A stretch of 64,000 bases of DNA from Fragum whitleyi (GCA_948146395.1 OX411558.1:52151622-52215621); one strand, 5' to 3'; positions 1 through 11,653 are shown, counted from the stretch's first letter. The notes: generated by a model from the letters alone, not told the origin. Numbers and translations: made by a program.

Positions 1-809
1 CACAGGCTTGAAATAGCAAATCTAAGATTTGACTAGATTTTGAGATGTTTTGAGTTCCACAGATGTTCAAATGATTTTCAGTTTCCACAATAAACCATAT
101 AGAGAAATGACCTCCGCCCATAAAATCCATATTTTTCATCTGATCACAATTATTTTTGGCAGGCTGATAAAGCTTCACTCCAGAATCATTCCAGTGAAAT
201 TTGCTTTATATCCATCAATTACATTCAGAGAAAATGATTTTCAAAGTTTCCACTATATAACATATAGAGAAATGACCTCCGCCCATAAAATGCATATTTT
301 TCATCCGATGACGATAATTTTTGGTAGACTGATAAAGGGGCACCCAAGGATCATTCATGTAAAATTTAATTAGTATCTATTTATTGGAATCTGAGAAAAT
401 GATTTTCAAAGTTTCCACTATATAACATATAGAGAAATAACCTCCGCCCATAAAATGCATATTTTTCACCCGATGACAATAATTTTTGGTAGACTGATAA
501 AGGGGCACCCAAGGATCATTCATGTAAAATTTAATTAGTATCTATCAATTGGAATCTGAGAAAAGTCACTTTTTACCATATTTGGAAATTAGCCACGCCC
601 ATTTAATCCATGATTTTCATTAGATCAAAATTTCTTGAACAACCATGAAAGAGAGTCACCCAAGGATCATTCCTGTGAAGTTTGGTTGAAATTCATCCAG
701 TAGTTTCTGAGGAGAAGATTTTTAAAGAAAAAGTTTACGATCGCGCGGACGGACGGACGCACACAACGCCATGACAATAGCCCCAGTGGCTTTCAGCCAG
801 TGGAGCTAA
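1..809 (+). mobile_element. Helentron-like non-autonomous element, 5' end cut by window
   Basis: The window opens at 'cacaggcttg', which in other copies lies just inside the 5' stem-loop (compare 11102). About four diverged core units of roughly 170 bp follow, each with the phrase 'gacctccgcccataaaat'. The 3' end is typical: a GGACGGACG run near 748, the stem-loop TGGCT-ttc-AGCCA near 786-799, then GTGGAGCTAA ending at 809. There is no coding capacity; the apparent 107-residue frame at 50-373 is repeat sequence. Non-autonomous Helentrons are thought to be moved in trans by a Rep-helicase protein, which is absent from this window. Confidence 0.7.
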
Positions 810-1361
810 AAACGAGATAGTTTTTGATAACGGTGTGTTATCACGTGACAAGTCGAAAGGGATTCGTTTGAAGTGGTCAGAGACCGTGAAACTGAGAGAC
901 GCCATAAATGAGTTGGAAGAGAAATAGCTTATGTCTCTTTTCTATCAAAATTGCTTATAACTTGTGTTTGTTTTGCTTTCTGTCTGAAAGAGGGTTTACT
1001 GCTGCTTTTAACAACCTTTCAGTCATATATCGGCGGCTGTAGCACCTTACTATGCATTTTGGTATTTTTTACACCAGCACGTTCTACCATAAAGCAGTAA
1101 TGATGACTTGTGTTCTTACATGTCGCGGCAAACATAGGGGGGCTGTGAGGACGAGTTGGACAGTGAGGACGAATTGAACAGTGAGTCGGAGACCGATCAG
1201 TATTCGGTCTTCGATGATGATGAATGGTTAATGGATTTCATCGACACGAATTCGGAATGGGAGTCAGCGTGGGAGTGATTGAACTCAGAGCCAATTCACA
1301 GCTCTGACTCGGGCTGGGCATCAGAATAATTGTTCTTTTGGCGAGAGATTTTTTTGGTGAG
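810..1361. other. Unassigned spacer with a short acidic open frame
   Basis: No repeat family of this window is recognised here. On the plus strand, 1138-1275 is an open frame of 46 codons without an ATG. It is very rich in Asp, Glu, Ser and Trp (CEDELDSEDELN, then FDDDEW, SEWESAWE). After a TGA at 1276-1278 the same frame continues acidic to a TAA at 1327-1329 (ending DSGWASE). It could be a degraded last exon with a nonsense mutation. I do not recognise the protein. Confidence 0.3.
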
Positions 1362-1706
1362 ACATTTCTTTGGGTATCAAATATACCTCCGCACATAAAA
1401 TGCACATTTTTCATCTGATCACAATGATTTTTCTTAGACTTATAAAGGGTCTCTCAAGGATCATTCCAGTGAATTTTGGTTGATATCCATAGATTACATT
1501 CTGAGAAAATGATTTTCAACGTTTCCACTATAAACCATATAGAGAAATGACCTCCGCCCATGAAAAACATATTTTTCATCCAATCACAATAATTTTCGGT
1601 AGCATGATAAAGGGTCACTCAAGTTTACTTAAGTGAAATTTGGATGATATCTGTCCAATAGATTCTGAGACAATGATTTTCAAAGTTTCCACTATATGAC
1701 ATATTG
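1362..1706 (+). mobile_element. Internal fragment of a Helentron-like core array
   Basis: Two core units of the 'gacctccgcccat...ttttcatctgatcacaat' type, without recognisable 5' or 3' ends. It stops abruptly near 1706 ('ctatatgacatattg'). It is probably the remnant of an older copy into which, or beside which, later elements inserted. Confidence 0.55.
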
Positions 1707-1830
1707 TTACTGTCGTAGTGAAGTAGCAAAATACTTATGGTACGAATTATGACGTAACAGTTTAACCCGATTAACTCCCTTGTTGAAAAATCCACCATTT
1801 ACCTTTTTTGCGCGTGAAACGAATCATGAA

Positions 1831-2200
1831 TGAATGAATGAATGAATGAATGTCGTTTTATGGCCCGTCGACAGCTAAGGTCATGTTGGGCGCAAACACT
1901 TCTGTATTAAACTGGAATAATCCGACGTGAGCACGAAAGCACATGGACTCCCCTCAGAACAGGAGAACGGTCCATGTGCGAGTCCACCCGACCGGAAAAT
2001 TCACAAAAGTGGGCATTCATGTGTGTACCAAAATTAAAGTAGGCAATAGTATTAAAAAATCAATGTAAACAAATAAAATTCTAAAGAAACCTTCGCATGT
2101 AAAAGAAATAATAACCAAAAGAGTTAATGAAAACGGTAAAATTTTATATAGCTACTTTAAAAATTCAGATGAAAGAAACGAGGTAAATAGAACATAAAAA
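1831..2200 (-). other. LINE A 3' UTR and CATT-repeat tail
   Basis: On the minus strand the ORF2 stop is followed by AT-rich sequence. Next come a conserved terminal block ('gcgcccaacatgacctta', then 'gacgggccataaaac') shared with LINE B and C, and about six CATT units. This terminal block is the presumed reverse-transcriptase recognition end. Confidence 0.75.
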
Positions 2201-4182
2201 TCAAATTTTACTATATAAATGATTCGCCTTGAGAAAGTCAAAAATAAGTTCAAGTTTGACAAAGTCAAACAGCTGCCTCATACTATCAACTTTAAAATAT
2301 CTGTCTCTGATAAAAGAAAAATCAATACAATCTATAAAAATATGTTTGATAGTAAGAGGAGCGTTGCAGGGAACGCACATCGGCATTTCTTCTCCTTTTA
2401 AAAGATAGGAGTGCGTAAGATAACTATGGCCAATGCGGAGGCGAGTCAAAATCAACTCTTCGCGACGGCATGACCTGTAACCAGGCAACCAATCGCCGAG
2501 TTCCTGTCGAACAGAGAATAATTTATTATTCTGGTTAGCTGGATCAGTCCAACAGTTCCTCCAGACATCATGAATAAAACTATGAACAAGGGGTATAAAA
2601 TCAGTACAAGGTACTTCAAAGGGTAAAATTTCGAGTGATAATGCATCCTTGGCAGCTTTATCTGCCTCCTCATTACCACGAATACCAATATGGCTTGGAA
2701 GCCAACAGAAAACGAGATCAACATCATTAAGCTTAGCTATTTTATCTAGTAGCCTTACAATAAGGGGATTGTCAGTTTTCTCTTGCTCAATCGCTTGCAT
2801 GCTTGACATAGAGTCAGTATAAATGATATAGCGAGAGAGACGTTCTGCGATCATATGATCAAGTGCGAGATCAATGGCCTTAAGCTCGGCTGAAAAAATA
2901 GAAGAATTATTGGGAAGGCGGAATTGATATTTTTCCCCATCTAAAATAGTGGCTGAAGCAACCTTTTCGCCATCCTTTGAACCGTCTGTGTATATCTCTT
3001 TGTATGATGTGTATTTTTCTTTGACTTCCAAGAACTTGGTTCTAAAAATTGTTGGATCCGTTGTATCCTTTTTGCTGGAAGCAAGATCATAAAGAAACGT
3101 GGGGCTTTTATATGTCCATAAAGGAACATCAGGAACAACATGTTCTGCCACGTCCTCTAGATCAAAGTCTAGAGAATTTACATCAGCTTCACAACGCAAA
3201 CTGAAGGGAAGAATAGGGTTATTTTTCTTTTCAAAATCCTCTCTGTATTTTGGATCAAACACAACTTTATGAGTAGGATTATCGGGATTGGATTTAAGTT
3301 TTAAATAATATTGCAAAGAAAGCTTCTTTCTTCGTAAATTTAAGGAAGGCTCATTTGCTTCTGTATAAAGACTGTTAACTGGTGAAGTTTGAAATGCGCC
3401 CAACGCCAAGCGCAATCCTTGATTATGAATGGTATCTAGTTTGCGAAGGTATGAAGGGCGCGCAGAACCATAAACAACACAGCCATAATCTAGCTTTGAT
3501 CTAACAAGTGCCCTATAGAGGCGCAATAGAACCTTTTTATCGGCTCCCCAATCCATACTGGATACAACACGTAAAAGATTAAGTACCTTTAGGCATTTAT
3601 TTTTCAAATTGTCAATATGGGGAATAAACGACAGTTTAGAATCAAAAAGGAGTCCTAAGAACTTAAATTCCTTAACAACTTCAATCGGCACTCCGCCCAG
3701 CTTTAATTCTGGTTCAGAGTGCATTTTTCTTGACTGAAAAAAATGCATACATTTAGTTTTTGTCTTTGAAAACTTGAAGCCGTTTTCATTGGACCATTTT
3801 GAAAGATTGTTTAAAACTTGCTGCAACTGTCTTTCAATTGTATACATGTGTTTTGATTTGTAACAGATGCAGAAGTCATCAACATAAAGGAAACATTCCA
3901 CGCCAGGGCAAACAGTTTTAACGATATTGTTTATTTTGACACTAAATAGTGTAACCGATAAAATACTCCCTTGGGGAACACCCATTTCTTGTTCATGAGG
4001 ATCAGATAATGTATCTCCAACCCGGACTCTAAACTGCCGTTCATCCAAAAAAGCTGAGATGAAAAAGGCAAGGCGACCTCGTATACCGAAATCATAGAGG
4101 TCGTTCATTATTCCATACTTCCATGTGGTGTCATAAGCACTTTCGAGATCAAAAAAGACTGAAACAACGTGTTCCTTCTTTA
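2201..4182 (-). pseudogene. LINE A ORF2, 3' portion (RT catalytic core to C-terminus)
   Basis: This encodes roughly the last 660 residues of ORF2. Visible in order are RT motif A (VSVFFDLESAYDTTW), the GVPQGSILS motif, the catalytic motif FLYVDDF, the FKFLGLLFDSK motif, RNase H with TDGSK, FSAELKAI, IIYTDSMSS and LPSHIGIRGNEEADKAAK, and a terminal C-X2-C-X7-H-X4-C motif. The frame is open to its stop. It is a pseudogene only because the Helentron-like insert at 4183-6025 separates it from the endonuclease half. Without the insert the two halves total 3744 nt, exactly the length of LINE B ORF2. Confidence 0.9.
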
Positions 4183-6025
4183 CTAGAGGCGCTTGAGCGC
4201 CTGATTCGCTCCACAGGCCTGAATATCCAAATAATGACTATTAGAGGATGATAAAGCTGTTTAAATGAGAATTGAAGTGAATGAATGAGTGAAATGTTTA
4301 TTTCAAGTAAATAAGGGTCATATGCTGAAATATTTCTGCATAAAAAACTCATGATCAGTGAATAACAAAATTGACCTCTACCTGTTACACAAATATTTTT
4401 CATTTAATCACAATAATTTTGTGCAGTCTGATAATGGGTCACCCAAGGATCATTCTAGTGATATTTTGTAAAAATCCAAATATAAGAATTTCAAAACTAA
4501 CAGAATGTTACTGCACAATATACTGGTGTTGGTCTGCAAAATTTTGATTGCAGATCTTTCCACTTTTAATTAAACACTACTAAAAGATGTTACTTCACAA
4601 TTGTTTGTCATCAAAACAAAATTCTAACTAATGATAGTAAGAAGTAAAATAATCAATCCACTATATTTATTTTATTCTGCCCAATGCCTTAGAGTGCAGT
4701 AAAATCAACTCTTTCTACCCCACTCTGAATGTCAGGAGGTCAGAACATCATTTTACACTCTGTGCAGATTCACCCTTTGTTCAACTAAACTCACCAATTC
4801 TGAGTGGGTATTCTCAGGCTACTTATTTCAACTAATGTTTCTATACATTTGAATTTCAACAAAGGTTTTGTTCCTTCTAATCTATAATCATTACACCTAT
4901 TAAATTTGACAAGTCTAGAAATATTCATCATTGAGAAGATACCAAAAGGGTGATCAAATATTCATTTTATATGTTATAATACCCTCTACCAATAAAAAAA
5001 ATATGCTGTTCATCTAATCAAATATTTTTTTGCAGACTGATACAACTTCACAGAAATAAAATTTCCATGATATCTAATCCATCTGTTTAACTTTTCAGGA
5101 TAGTTTGTTTTACCCTATATATGAAGAAATGACCTCTGCCCATAAAAGACATATTTTTGATCTGATCACAATATTTTTTTAATAGACTGATAAAGGATCA
5201 CTAAAGAATCATTCTAGTAAAATTTGGTTGATATCTATCAATTAAGGTTCTGAGAAAATGATTTTCAAAGTTTACACTATATAACATATAGGGAAATGAC
5301 CTCCGTACATTAAATATATATTTTTTATCCGATCACAATAATTTTTGCTATACTGATAAAGGATCACTCAAATATCATTCATGTAAAATTTGGTTGATAT
5401 CTATCAATTAGGTTCTGAGAAAATGATTTTCAAAGTTTTCACTATATAACAAATAGAGAAATGACCTCCGCCCATAAAATACACATTTTTCATCCGATCA
5501 CAATAATTTTTGCTATACTGATAAAAGGTCACTCAAGTATCATTCATGAAAAATTTGGTTGATATCTATCGATTAGATTCTGAGAAAATGATTTTCAAAG
5601 TTTTCACTATATAACATATAGAGAAATGACCTCCGCCCATAAAATACATATTTTTCATCTGATCACAATGATTTTTTGTATGCTGATAGAGGGCCCCACA
5701 AGGATAATTCATGTGAAGTTTGGTAAATATCCATCAATTAGTTTCTGAGAAAAGCCACCTATTACCATATATGGAAATTAGCCATGCCCACTACAGCCAT
5801 GATTTTCAACCGATTAAAAATCTTTGAAGGAATCTGATAGAGGGTCACCCAAGGAACATTCCTATGAAATTTGATTGGAATCCATCCAGTACTTTATGAG
5901 GAGAAGATTTTTAAAGTAAAAGTTTACGGACGGACGGACGGACGCACGGACGCACGGACGCACGCACGGACGACGGACACCTCGCCATGACAATAGCCCG
6001 CTGGCCTTTCGGCCAGTGGAGCTAA
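4183..6025 (+). mobile_element. Complete Helentron-like element inserted in LINE A ORF2
   Basis: A complete copy of 1843 bp. The 5' end is CTAG followed by the perfect stem-loop AGGCGC-TTGA-GCGCCT, then CGCTCCACAGG. The 3' end is the stem-loop CTGGCC-tttc-GGCCAG, then TGGAGCTAA; TCCAC/GTGGA form the short terminal inverted repeat. The interior has an AT-rich 5' third and then 170 bp core units, ending in an ACGGACGGACG run near 5926-5970. LINE B and C give the empty site (ttta|taaag). The insertion falls between A and T with no target duplication, as expected for a Helitron-like mechanism. Confidence 0.88.
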
Positions 6026-7787
6026 TAAAGGCTTCTCGAATAAATGTCTCGAAGCGAACAAGATGATCAAGAGTGCTCCTCTGTTTACGAAAGCCACTTT
6101 GGACTTGCGTAATAAGGTGGTTCTTTTCAAGAAACCAAACAAGCCGATCATTAACCATTCTTTCCATAGTTTTACAGATGCAACTAGTTAAAGCAATAGG
6201 GCGGTAATTTGAAGGGTTTGTCGAATCTTTACCTGGTTTAGGTATTGGAATAACGATAGCTTCCCGCCAAGAGACTGGAATGCTTCCCGTTTTCCATACC
6301 TGGTTATAAATTTCGAGTAAGCATTGAAGGGAACGGGATGGCAAACGTTTGAGGAATTGATAATGAATAGTGTGTGATCCGACAGCAGTGTCGTGACACT
6401 TTTTTAAAGCTTTCTTCAATTCCTTAACGGAAAAGTCTCTATTATAGTGTTCCAGATTTCTGGAACTAAAATTAAGTTTAGACTTTTCTTTTTCACCTTG
6501 AACATTCTGAAAAGTAGGTGAATAATTGGTAGAGGAAGATTTCTTGGCAAACGTGTCTGCAAGGACATTGGCTATATCATGTTTTGAAGAAACTGTGTTA
6601 TCGTCATCCATTTTAAGATGACTCACACTTAGAGATGTGTTCTTCCCACTAATTTTTCGTATCATGTCCCAAGTCTTTTTGACAGATGATCTAGAATTTA
6701 ATCTAGAGACATACTGTCTCCAAGACGAACGCTTACTTTGTTTTATTGTACGACGTGCTTTTGCACGCGCAATTTTAAATTTGTAAAGATTTTCCTTTGA
6801 AGGCCTTAAGCCAAATGCTCTTAGAGCACGTTTTCTTTCAGCTACAGCCTTTTTGCAATCATCATTGAACCATGGCTTGTTTGGATTCTTTGGGTCAGGC
6901 GATGTTTGTGGAATACTTTTTTCTGCAGCAGAATAAAGTAAAGATGTAAACAAGTCTGCAGAGTTATCACAGTCATCAAAGGCTTCTTGATTTATCGACT
7001 GTTCACATGTGGTTTTAAAAAGTTCCCAATTAGCCTTATGGAGTTTCCAACGCCTAGGGCGCTCCTGAACAGATGGTCCTAATTCGGAAATCTGAATAGG
7101 GAAATGGTCACTACCATGAAGGTCAGAAACTACTTTCCATGAAAAATCAGGGAAAATATCAGGACTGCAAATAGTCAAATCTAGTGAAGAATAATTTCCA
7201 GTTGCAGGATGAAGATAAGTTTTAGATTTGTCATTCAATAAAACAAGATCATGCCTTGTTACAAAATCCTCAACAATACGACCTTTGTCGTCTGTATTGG
7301 AGCATCCCCATAACCTATGGTGAGAATTGAAATCCCCCATTAGTATAAAAGGTTGTGGTAGCTGGTCAACTAGATTATCAAGTTTTCTACCATCTACAGG
7401 GGAACTAGGAGGAAGGTAAATAGAACACAATGTAATTGTTTTATTTAGAGAGACACTTACTGCTACTGCTTGTACAGAGGTATTTAAAGTAACATGGCGG
7501 TGAGGAACATTATTATTTACAATAATTCCCACACCACCAGATGCTCTCTCACGTTCTGTGAAATTAGTCAGAAAGCAAGAATGATTTTTCAAAGAAAACT
7601 TATCTGTATCTTTTAAAAACGTTTCTTGCAAACAAACTGCAACTGGTTTTTGTTTGGAAACTAGAAGATTAAGTTCTTCAAATTTGGCTTTGATGCTGCG
7701 ACAATTCCATTGTATAATGTTATTCGCCATTATGGTGGTTAATGTAAAAATAATACCACTTATCAATGGAAGTGAGAAATTACCCAT
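6026..7787 (-). pseudogene. LINE A ORF2, 5' portion (endonuclease and RT start)
   Basis: About 587 codons from the ORF2 start at 7787 (overlapping the ORF1 stop as TAATG) to the insertion point. It carries an APE-type endonuclease: IQWNCRSIK, LQETFL, GGVGIIVNNN, ILMGDFNSHH, SSLDLTI and LHGSDHFPI supply the expected Asn, Glu, Asp/Asn and Ser-Asp-His residues. RT begins with VIPIPKPGK...NYRPIALTS and QSGFRKQRST. The frame then runs into the insert, giving a spurious tail. A hydrophobic 19-residue leader precedes the conserved MAN start. Confidence 0.9.
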
Positions 7788-9115
7788 TATTTAACCGCTG
7801 TTAAATTGATTTTGTTCACACCTTGCCTTATTGCATCAGCTTTTTGATTTGATGGTGTGGGGTTTGAAGGAGGAGGAGCGGGTACATCCATCTCTTCCTC
7901 TTCATCTGATTCGCTTAACTCAGTGAAGCGATTTTCTGTTGGAACTGGAGGAGGGGAAACCTTCTCCAGATTAATGCGAGTCCGTCTCTGACTGACGGAC
8001 TCTGAGACTGATTTAGATTTCTCTTTCTGTGACGGTTTACTATTACTTTTGTTGACAATAACTTTATTTTGTGTAGGAGCATGTGCTATCTTTTCAGACT
8101 CAGGGGCTTTTTTATCATCGGTCTTTGGAGGTTCTGTGCTATTCAAGGGCGTTTCCCCAGCTAATACTTGATCAAGCTTACTACGCACTTCAGGAAACAT
8201 TTCAGTGAGTATTTTTAGCATTCGTTCACAGGTTGTACATTCTTTTGATTTTTGAGTTGGGGTCGGTTCAGGGACAGCTTTTGCTTTACTTGCATAACTT
8301 TTGGCATCATCTCTGGTTTCAACTATTTTCCTGGCTTCAAAAAAGGAAACAGATTGCCTAAATTTTACATTTAATATTTCTTTTTCTATTTGGAATTTAG
8401 GGCATGATCTCGAATTAGCAGGGTGTGCCATTCCACAATTGATACAATTAAAATCATTCTCACATTCCTCCTCGTCATGCTCATCAATATCCCCTTCAAA
8501 GCCACATTTTCTACAGATTTTAGTCCTTTTACAGTTATCCTCGTGATGCCCAAACTTCTGGCAGTTAAAACAGCGCAGAGGGTTGGGAACAAACACATCT
8601 ACTTTAACAATTTGAAAACCCACTTTAATTTCCTTTGGTAGAGAGGGCTCATTTAAAGTAAGAATATAAGTGTTTGTTTTTGTTTTCTTGCCATCCTTCA
8701 TAAATTCAACCCTTTTAACTGCTGTTACACCCTGCGATTTTAAGTTTGTCTCAATTTCGTAGATCAGACAAGACGACAATTCCCTGCACCGAATGACACC
8801 CTTAGAACTGTTTAACTTTCCATGTGCATATACTTTCACTTTATGATTGAAAAATTTAGTCATTTTCAGAAGATTGTCAGCCTGAGCCCTTTTGGTAACT
8901 TCAATTAATAAATTTCCATTTTTGCAATTTTTAACTGATTTTGGCGTTCCAATTATTGCTCTTATCTGCTTTTCTATTATAAAGGGTGAAAGGTCTGCTA
9001 TCTCAATATCTGGGTCATCACTTTCGACCACTATAAACTTTGGAAAAGGCGGTTGATTAATATTCTCATCCTCTGAGTCTGAAAGAACCCTCTTGGTTTT
9101 TTTGGTTGATGCCAT
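7787..9115 (-). CDS. LINE A ORF1, zinc-knuckle RNA-binding protein
   Basis: 442 residues. ORF1 proteins of this LINE group bind element RNA and form the ribonucleoprotein with ORF2. After an acidic Ser-rich start comes a conserved block (SPFIIEKQIRAIIGTPKSVK) typical of the RRM/PRE-like region before the knuckles. Three knuckles follow: CFNCQKFGHHEDNC (C-X2-C-X4-H-X4-C), a longer variant C-X2-C with acidic His-containing spacer, and CINCGMAHPANSRSC. The C-terminal third is low-complexity (Pro, Lys, Ser, Glu) and ends DAIRQG...INLTAVK. The stop overlaps the ORF2 start (TAATG), suggesting termination-reinitiation. The frame is fully open. Confidence 0.88.
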   Translation of the reverse strand: MASTKKTKRVLSDSEDENINQPPFPKFIVVESDDPDIEIADLSPFIIEKQIRAIIGTPKSVKNCKNGNLLIEVTKRAQADNLLKMTKFFNHKVKVYAHGKLNSSKGVIRCRELSSCLIYEIETNLKSQGVTAVKRVEFMKDGKKTKTNTYILTLNEPSLPKEIKVGFQIVKVDVFVPNPLRCFNCQKFGHHEDNCKRTKICRKCGFEGDIDEHDEEECENDFNCINCGMAHPANSRSCPKFQIEKEILNVKFRQSVSFFEARKIVETRDDAKSYASKAKAVPEPTPTQKSKECTTCERMLKILTEMFPEVRSKLDQVLAGETPLNSTEPPKTDDKKAPESEKIAHAPTQNKVIVNKSNSKPSQKEKSKSVSESVSQRRTRINLEKVSPPPVPTENRFTELSESDEEEEMDVPAPPPSNPTPSNQKADAIRQGVNKINLTAVK

Positions 9116-9687
9116 AATAATGAGTTTATTTCAGCGGCGATGCTCCAAACCACCCGCCCTCGGAGTCCTACTAATGGGGACACCTAACCTGGGGAATTCC
9201 ATCTCAGGAGAGGTGCCGGGGATACATCGCCGATATACTCGGTGCAAAATGGCTAGATCAAGCAATATATACATCCGATAATTAATTCACCCAAGCATGA
9301 AGAAATAACGGAAAGCATAATTGTCGATCAAACACCATGTTTACCCGATTGGCCCATGAGCCACCGCCTTCTAAGGCATGTGAAAAAATAACTTATTCAA
9401 TTGAAGACGACAGTTTGTTGATAAAGGGTTAATCAAAACGCCCTAGGGCAAGACATGACCAGCCGATTGATCGGGTCGGGCCCGCCCGACCTCCCGTTTA
9501 TCCCAACTCAGGGCCAAAGTGGTGTGTTGCAAATACAGGGCCTAGCCAATCCCTGAGGTCACTCAACCACCAGGATCCCGTCATCAGGCATTACGGGTCG
9601 CAGCCCACGGCAAACAGGCAGGTCCATTTGTTTGGGGTCATACCATGTACTACATGGACAGCAGCCGACTATTTCTAGCTGGGGGCC
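9116..9687 (-). promoter_or_regulatory. LINE A 5' UTR with presumed internal promoter
   Basis: GC-rich leader shared with LINE C. It contains the hairpin GGTCGGGC-gg-GCCCGACC (near 9474-9491) and starts one variable nucleotide before GCCCCCAGCT. Internal promoters are usual for LINE 5' UTRs, but no core promoter motif could be fixed from sequence alone. Confidence 0.55.
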
Positions 9688-9699
9688 ACGAATCATGAA

Positions 9700-10049
9700 A
9701 CCTTGCGAAGAGTTTGAATTTGCGATTTAACTGCGTCAAACGGGGCGAAAGAGGTAGGTAAAGTGATTTACGAAAAAAGTGCTCGCATTCTTTGCTTTAG
9801 TGCTTCTATTACGCGAACGTTTTGCGTTTGATCTTGATATTTACGTGCGAATCTGAATCGTAATGCGTTTTCGCGCTTACTTAAAAATGCCCGGTTTATC
9901 TTTTCAGTTTCGACGACAGGGTTGGCGAATAACGATATGCGGTGGATTTTTTAAGGGACCTCGTTAGATCTTGTCTGTACCACTTTGCCCTAATGCCTTA
10001 ATATTCAACTGTGAAACATAAAGGACTTGTTACAGTTAAATTTTTGAAC
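9700..10049. other. Unassigned single-copy-looking flank
   Basis: The sequence to the right of the LINE A target duplication shows no repeat of this window, no long frame and no splice-bounded exon that I can defend. Confidence 0.4.
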
Positions 10050-10614
10050 GTCCGTTACACATATAGAGAATTGACCTCCGCACATAAAATACATATTTTT
10101 TATCGATTCACAATAACTTTTTGTAGAAGGTTAAAAGGTCACTCAAAGATCATTTCAGAGAAATTTTGTTGAAATCCATCAGTTACATTCTGAGAAAATA
10201 ATTTTCAAAGTTTCCATATATATATAAGTTTCTTTATAACGTATAGAGAAATGACCTCCGCCCATAAAATGCACATTTTTGATCCGATCACAACAATTTC
10301 ATGTATACTGATAAAGGGCCATCGAAGGAACATTCATGTAACATTTCATTGGTATCCATCAATTAGAATCTGAGAAAACTCATTTTTTACCATATTTGGA
10401 AATTAGCCACGCCCATTAAATCCATGTTTTTCATTGGATCAAAATTTCTTTAAAAACTTTTAAGCAAGGTCACCCAAGGATCATTCCTGTGAAGTTTGGT
10501 TGAAATCCATCCAGTAGAGTTTCTGAGAAGATTTTTAAAGAAAAAGTTTACGACCGGACGCACGCACACAACGCCATATAATAAGCCCCAGTGGCTTTCA
10601 GCCAGTGGAGCTAA
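10050..10614 (+). mobile_element. Helentron-like element, 5'-truncated
   Basis: Three core units (gacctccgc(a/c)cataaaat), then 'gaagatttttaaagaaaaag', a short GGACGCACGC run and the 3' stem-loop TGGCTttcAGCCA followed by GTGGAGCTAA ending at 10614. The 5' stem-loop is missing. Confidence 0.7.
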
Positions 10615-11101
10615 AAGCGATCAAAATCGGCTAGACAAATAACCCTAAATCGACGGAAATTGATTTAAAAAACACTTCCGTAGACTACTCAAATGAAGTT
10701 TAAATATAACCATTAAACTTACGAGTTGTAAAATTTTGTATCTATACAAATATATACCATTGCTATTTGAGTTATTAAAATGGAGGTAAGCACTGCAGTC
10801 CTTTTTTGGAAACTACAGGTATTGGAGACAAAGATTTTAATAATTTTAATATTTTTCATATATTTAAATAAGAAAATTATAAAAAAAATACGTTTCTTTT
10901 GGTCAGTTTTCATACGTAAATTGTTATTACAATGTACCAATGGAAACTCACATTAGATGTATACAAACGATTCTGGAAAAAAGAAATTTTTTATGAAAAC
11001 TTTAAAGATCATTTACAATAATGGTGAAAATTTTTCGGTACCTATAATTTATGGATGTTCAAATAAACAGGGAACCGATGCCGAAATAATTTGTTAAATT
11101 A
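10615..11101. other. AT-rich spacer, nothing recognised
   Basis: AT-rich with poly-A/T tracts. The short frames here lack motifs or splice context. Confidence 0.4.
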
Positions 11102-11214
11102 AACTAGAAAGCCATTAATGGCTTGAGTCGCTCCACAGGCTTAAATTTCTTGTAATAGCAAATCAAATTTTTAATTAGATTTTTTTTATATTTTGGGTTC
11201 TTAGAGCAAACACA
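11102..11214 (+). mobile_element. 5'-end fragment of a Helentron-like element
   Basis: Starts AACTAG, then the perfect palindrome AAGCCATTAATGGCTT, then GTCGCTCCACAGGC. It has only about 110 bp of body before the similarity ends. It shows what the left end of the element at position 1 should look like. A minus-strand counterpart lies at 50504-50646. Confidence 0.65.
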
Positions 11215-11378
11215 AATTTAAAAGCAGTAAAGTGGTCAAAGCAAATGATTGACTGACTGGTTAACTAATTGATGGATATTGTAGTGATAATACTTTGATG
11301 GACATTGGAGTAATAATATAGTCGAACAAGAGGGCCATAGTGGCCCTAAATTCACCTGAATGAACTGTCAAAAATTGT

Positions 11379-11653
11379 TAAATTGATAGGAGTTTAACGC
11401 CGCTTTCAACATTATTTCAGTTATATCGCGGCGGCTGGAGCAACTAACAATGGATTCCTGGTATTTCTCTTACCAGTACAACCATCACATTCTTTCCTAG
11501 TCTCCAGCTACTATCTCACATAGGTCTACGATTATCAACCCATTGGTGAGAGACAAATAGTCGGAAAGAATGAGTGCCGCCGACGGGGATCGAACCCGGG
11601 ATCTCTAGAATGACAGTCCGAGGCGCTACCAACTGCGCTATGACGGCGGCTCA
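11379..11653 (-). mobile_element. tRNA-derived SINE, full length
   Basis: The head, at 11576-11650 on the minus strand, is tRNA-like. A perfect 7 bp acceptor-type pairing (GCCGCCG with CGGCGGC) encloses an A-box-like TAGCGCAGTTGGTAGCGC and a B box GGTTCGATCCC. The body is unrelated to tRNA. The tail follows 'gcggcgttaaactcc'. It is flanked by direct repeats AAAAATTGT at 11370-11378 and 11654-11662. SINEs depend on a LINE partner for reverse transcription. The tRNA head is a transposon promoter, not a functional tRNA gene. Confidence 0.85.

Larger units (their letters stand above)
1831..9687 (-). mobile_element. LINE A: I/Nimb-like non-LTR retrotransposon, interrupted
   Basis: A complete element on the minus strand, about 6.0 kb net once the 1843 bp insert at 4183-6025 is subtracted. 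It is bounded by a 12 bp target-site duplication, ACGAATCATGAA, at 1819-1830 and 9688-9699. The 5' end reads G+GCCCCCAGCT and the 3' end is a run of CATT repeats after 'gggccataaaacga'. Order on its own strand: 5' UTR, ORF1 (9115-7787), ORF2 (7787-2201, split), 3' UTR, tail. ORF2 with endonuclease, RT and RNase H plus a tail of short repeats fits the I superfamily; Nimb-like is my best placement, from general knowledge only. It is closest to LINE C in the 5' UTR and the first part of ORF1. Confidence 0.9.

Noticed and set aside
1801..1860. Independent GAAT microsatellite
   Set aside because: It is the CATT-repeat tail of LINE A read on the other strand, fixed in place by the target duplication.
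5862..6025. ORF2 of LINE A continuing for about 54 more residues as a fusion
   Set aside because: The extra residues (SSTGRKASG and on) are the reverse-strand translation of the Helentron-like 3' end; the true ORF2 resumes at 4182.
11576..11650. Functional tRNA gene (also 60774-60848)
   Set aside because: Cloverleaf-like A and B boxes are present, but the sequence is the head of a dispersed SINE with body, tail and target duplications.
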